Shown here: positions 7,009 through 9,016 of the stretch, one piece after another
How the letters are laid out: each line of letters starts with the position of its first letter
Position numbering within the stretch: position 1 is the stretch's first letter
Source: Treponema sp.
GTDB taxonomy: Bacteria > Spirochaetota > Spirochaetia > Treponematales > Treponemataceae
DNA length: 9,016 nucleotides
Assembly: GCA_017613485.1 (NCBI GenBank)
Contig: JAGADS010000097.1
Coordinates: forward strand, 1-9,016
Direction of reading: 5' to 3'
Position numbers and translations under genes: made by a program
Notes under the pieces: model-generated
The model's input: the letters and a program-made list of their open reading frames with translations, nothing else
Database searches by the model: none
Told to the model about the DNA's origin: nothing

Positions 7009-7037
7009 ATTCTATCATTTTTAGCTTTTTTTGTGAA
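7009..7037 (-). promoter_or_regulatory. Probable promoter of the glycosyltransferase gene
   Basis: On the minus strand TTCACA (7037-7032) and TAGAAT (7014-7009), each one mismatch from consensus, are spaced by 17 nt inside the 64-bp gap between the ATPase stop and the glycosyltransferase start. Initiation near 7002 would give a leader of about 20 nt containing GGATGG (6994-6989). No terminator separates the two genes, so read-through from the ATPase gene is also possible. Confidence 0.5.
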
Positions 7038-7046
7038 CAGGGAGAA

Positions 7047-8666
7047 CTACAGGATTTTGTACATCGGGTTCTGATCCGGGTAAAGTTCCAGCACATGTTT
7101 CTCGCACGGAAGGACCTCGCTTGGATCATGGGTTACGTGAAGAAGGGTTGTGGTTCCTGTTCCGGCAATGACCTCAAGCAGATCCAGAATCATTGAGCGG
7201 TTGTTCTCGTCAAGACCGTGGCATGGCTCATCCAGAATCAGGACACGAGGACTTTTTACCGCAGCACGCAGAATCAATATTGCCCTCTGCTCACCGTAGC
7301 TCAGGTTCTTGAATGCCTGCATTTCCTTTTTTTCAAATCCTGCAAGCTTGAGCCATTGACGTGCAACAGCTTTCTCATAATCTGAAGGGTTTTCATAAAG
7401 GCCTATGCTGTCGTAGAAACCGCTGATTATCGTTTCCAAGAGGCTTGTGTCACCCACCATGCGGTATTCAACATGAAGACGATAGCTTACGATGCCAAGT
7501 TTTTTCTTTATGTCCCAGATTGTCTCTCCGCTTCCACGCCTTTTTCCAAAGAGATAGATTTTCTCGCGGAACACCTGCATGTTGTCGCCTGTTATAAGCT
7601 CAAGTATCGTAGTCTTTCCGGAGCCGTTTGGTCCACGTATAAGGTAGTGCTCGTTATGCCTTACTTCCCAGTTCAGGTTAACAAGCACATGATGATCGCC
7701 CCAGCCTACGTTCACGTCCTCAAATTTAATCAGGGTCCCGCTTTTTTCAAAAGAGCTTTTCCCTAAGGATGAATCATCAGTTCCAGCCGAATATTTCTCC
7801 TGAATTTCCCTTAGTGCGTTCAAGAAATCATTTCTTTCCTGAACATGTTTTTCCCTGTTCTGGTTTTCACGTTCCGACAGAATTTTCTCGTAATCATTTC
7901 TTTCTCCGCAGAAGGAGACTTTCCCAGCCGTAAACTCAAGTACCTTGTTTATTGAGGAAGGAATCTCAGAGAACCTTTCCATGCTCAGTATAATCGAAGG
8001 GAAACCGCTTCCAGAATTTTTAGCATTAAGCTGACGGTTTACCATGGTGTCAAAGAATTCAAGAAGAATGCGTCGGGATTCAGCATCGAGGCCTGCAAAA
8101 GGATCGCTCAGGATCAAAAGCCTCGAACCGGATAAAAGAGCACGGCACAAAAGGGTACGCCTTATTTCACCGGTGGACATATAGCGCAGTCCCCTGTCCA
8201 GAATCTTCTCCACGCCACAAAGCTTTACCTGGGGCATTGTCTCAAGACGGGATGCAATCGGAGGAAGAGGTGCGTTTTTTGCACTTGAACCGCCAAGAAC
8301 CTCCGCAATATACTGACGTCCTGTTCGTCCGATGTCTTCCCTGTCCAGAATCTCGCTTTCATCGCGTTCACGTTCTTCTTCAATTAAGCGGGCTGCCATC
8401 TCAAGGGAGACAACCGAAACAGAGCCTTCAAAAGATGAGTGGAAGCTGCCTTTTTTCTGGGGATCGTAAGAGTCTACAGGAACAAAATCAAGCTGGGAAC
8501 TAAGTGCTTTTACAAAGTCTGCCTTGCCGCCACCGTTTGGACCGGTCACAAGCCAAGCCTCTCCTTCATTCATCTGCCAGGAAAAATCCTTCAGTACAGG
8601 CCTGGAGCCATCCTGAATACGGCAATTGAGAATAGAAATCAAATTGGAATTTAAATCAGACTGCAT
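7047..8666 (-). CDS. ModF-like tandem ABC ATPase with degenerate first site
   Basis: The 539-aa soluble protein has two ABC ATPase domains and no membrane segment. Domain 2 (about 312-530) is intact: Walker A GPNGSGKTT (345-353), signature LSYGEQR (455-461), Walker B VLILDEP (475-481), D-loop GLD (484-486) and switch His513. Its ISGFYDSIGLY (414-424) closely recalls E. coli ModF, whose role in molybdate uptake is unproven. Domain 1 (about 9-250) keeps the fold (GPNGGGK, MSTGEIRR at 163-170, GLDAE at 192-196) but has lost key residues: Ala49 in place of the Walker A Ser/Thr, Ser187-Asp188 in place of Asp-Glu, and Glu230 in place of the switch His. A charged, probably coiled linker (255-310) joins the domains. 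No permease or molybdate gene is adjacent. The ATG at 8664-8666 lacks a Shine-Dalgarno and lies just past a terminator T-tract. No better start is seen, since Met32 would cut into the domain. Confidence 0.87.
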   Translation of the reverse strand: MQSDLNSNLISILNCRIQDGSRPVLKDFSWQMNEGEAWLVTGPNGGGKADFVKALSSQLDFVPVDSYDPQKKGSFHSSFEGSVSVVSLEMAARLIEEERERDESEILDREDIGRTGRQYIAEVLGGSSAKNAPLPPIASRLETMPQVKLCGVEKILDRGLRYMSTGEIRRTLLCRALLSGSRLLILSDPFAGLDAESRRILLEFFDTMVNRQLNAKNSGSGFPSIILSMERFSEIPSSINKVLEFTAGKVSFCGERNDYEKILSERENQNREKHVQERNDFLNALREIQEKYSAGTDDSSLGKSSFEKSGTLIKFEDVNVGWGDHHVLVNLNWEVRHNEHYLIRGPNGSGKTTILELITGDNMQVFREKIYLFGKRRGSGETIWDIKKKLGIVSYRLHVEYRMVGDTSLLETIISGFYDSIGLYENPSDYEKAVARQWLKLAGFEKKEMQAFKNLSYGEQRAILILRAAVKSPRVLILDEPCHGLDENNRSMILDLLEVIAGTGTTTLLHVTHDPSEVLPCEKHVLELYPDQNPMYKIL

Positions 8667-8669
8667 GAG

Positions 8670-8717
8670 AAAAAAAAGAGCCGGGATTTATGAACAAAGG
8701 AGTCCAAATTACCCGGC
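8670..8717 (-). terminator. Rho-independent terminator after the CBM48-like gene, abutting the ATPase start
   Basis: On the minus strand GCCGGG (8717-8712) pairs with CCCGGC (8685-8680). After a 2-nt bulge, ATTT (8709-8706) pairs with AAAT (8689-8686), leaving a 16-nt loop. The stem is followed by TC and an uninterrupted run of eight T residues (8677-8670). It lies 13 nt after the upstream stop codon, as expected for the end of that gene, but its T-tract finishes only three bases before the ATPase ATG. Confidence 0.75.
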
Positions 8718-8730
8718 ATATAAGGGATGT

Positions 8731-9016
8731 CTAGCAGATAACGACTGAGTTATCTGTGTGGGAGAAAGGAGCCGGAATGTATTTGTCTGCGGCCCAGTCA
8801 TTTTCCCAGCGTTTTCCGTCAAGCAGATAGCGGAACTGATATTCCTTGCCTTTTTCAAGCTCAATAGTAACAGAGAATGAACCGTCTTTTCCCTGCTTAA
8901 GTGGATTTGCGGTGCTGCTCCAACTGTTGAAGTCTCCTGCTATTGTTATAGTTTTTACGTCCTTTGCAGCTTCTGCCTCTACAGTAAACGTAACCTTGCA
9001 TTTTGTCGGGTCTTTC
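8731..9016 (-). CDS. CBM48/isoamylase early-set (AMPK-type glycogen-binding) domain protein, partial at the right edge
   Basis: Ninety-four C-terminal residues are visible, in frame to the window edge and ending at TAG (8733-8731). There is no in-frame start codon, so the N-terminus lies beyond 9016. The sequence is a classic E-set carbohydrate-binding module of the isoamylase/AMPK-beta type. It has a KVTFTVEAEA strand, the hallmark AGDFNSWS (26-33), then Pro38, Leu39, DGSFSVTIEL (44-53), EYQFRYLLDGKRWEND (58-73) and a final ADKYIP...SVVIC. In this family the conserved Trp residues contact alpha-glucan. The domain fills everything visible, so a stand-alone protein of about 100 aa is plausible, as in other Treponema; a longer enzyme with a C-terminal module cannot be excluded. 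A hairpin overlaps the last codons and a terminator follows. Confidence 0.85.
   Translation of the reverse strand, partial: KDPTKCKVTFTVEAEAAKDVKTITIAGDFNSWSSTANPLKQGKDGSFSVTIELEKGKEYQFRYLLDGKRWENDWAADKYIPAPFSHTDNSVVIC
8735..8756. repeat. Perfect 8-bp inverted repeat at the 3' end of the CBM48-like gene
   Basis: CAGATAAC (8735-8742) and GTTATCTG (8749-8756) are exact reverse complements around a 6-nt spacer. The hairpin lies inside the coding sequence and ends one base from the stop codon on the minus strand. No T-run follows, so it is not itself a terminator; the real one is at 8670-8717. It may stabilise the 3' end of the mRNA or be chance. Confidence 0.6.

Noticed and set aside
6990..7046. 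Possible terminator after the ATPase gene
   Set aside because: The T-rich and A-rich tracts are not preceded by a stable GC stem; only a 4-bp AGAA/TTCT dyad and a direct AGTTCTC repeat are present.
6983..7129. Upstream extension of the glycosyltransferase frame (49 extra residues)
   Set aside because: It overlaps the C-terminal end of the ATPase gene on the same strand, the residues are Arg/Cys-rich and unlike a GT-B N-terminus, and the internal ATG at 6982 has a Shine-Dalgarno and a promoter just upstream.
7473..8654. Plus-strand open frames opposite the ATPase gene
   Set aside because: They are antisense to conserved ATPase motifs, show no recognisable domain, and I saw no promoter or ribosome-binding site supporting them.

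Overview
The window looks like a piece of chromosome from a spirochaete, most likely a host-associated Treponema with moderate GC. This is an inference from gene content and style: a secreted DUF4015-type glycoside-hydrolase-like protein, a SUMF1-fold exported protein whose signal peptide ends in Pro-Ala-Gln, a small isoamylase-early-set (CBM48-like) protein, and a diverged ModF-type double ATPase. No rRNA, tRNA, CRISPR array, insertion sequence, prophage gene or frameshifted gene is visible. Coding density is very high; the longest gene-free stretch is the 144-bp divergent region at 4061-4204.

Layout from left to right: (1) a strong minus-strand promoter and Shine-Dalgarno sequence at the left edge serve a gene that lies outside the window. 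(2) A minus-strand operon runs from about 4060 to 72: a 69-aa orphan protein, a 796-aa exported DUF4015 protein with Asp-box repeats in its N-terminal half, and mnmE for tRNA wobble-uridine modification. The gaps are 7 and 4 nt, and one good promoter precedes the set. (3) Divergently, a plus-strand pair at 4205-5836 encodes an exported SUMF1-fold protein with a second, degenerate SUMF1 half-copy, and a one-helix membrane protein with two tandem zinc ribbons. (4) Convergent with that pair, the minus strand carries a GT4 glycosyltransferase with its own probable promoter, a ModF-like tandem ABC ATPase, and at the right edge the C-terminal 94 residues of a CBM48/E-set protein followed by a rho-independent terminator.

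The genes form neighbouring small units rather than one obvious pathway. Several concern carbohydrate or the envelope (DUF4015 protein, glycosyltransferase, glycogen-binding-type E-set domain, SUMF1 protein), and mnmE is a housekeeping passenger. The points most worth a second look are the eroded ATPase site 1 of the ModF-like protein, the partial internal duplication in the SUMF1 protein, its partner with duplicated zinc ribbons, and a terminator whose T-tract ends three bases before the ATPase start codon, leaving no visible Shine-Dalgarno sequence. I see no clear evidence of a wholly new defence or mobile system.
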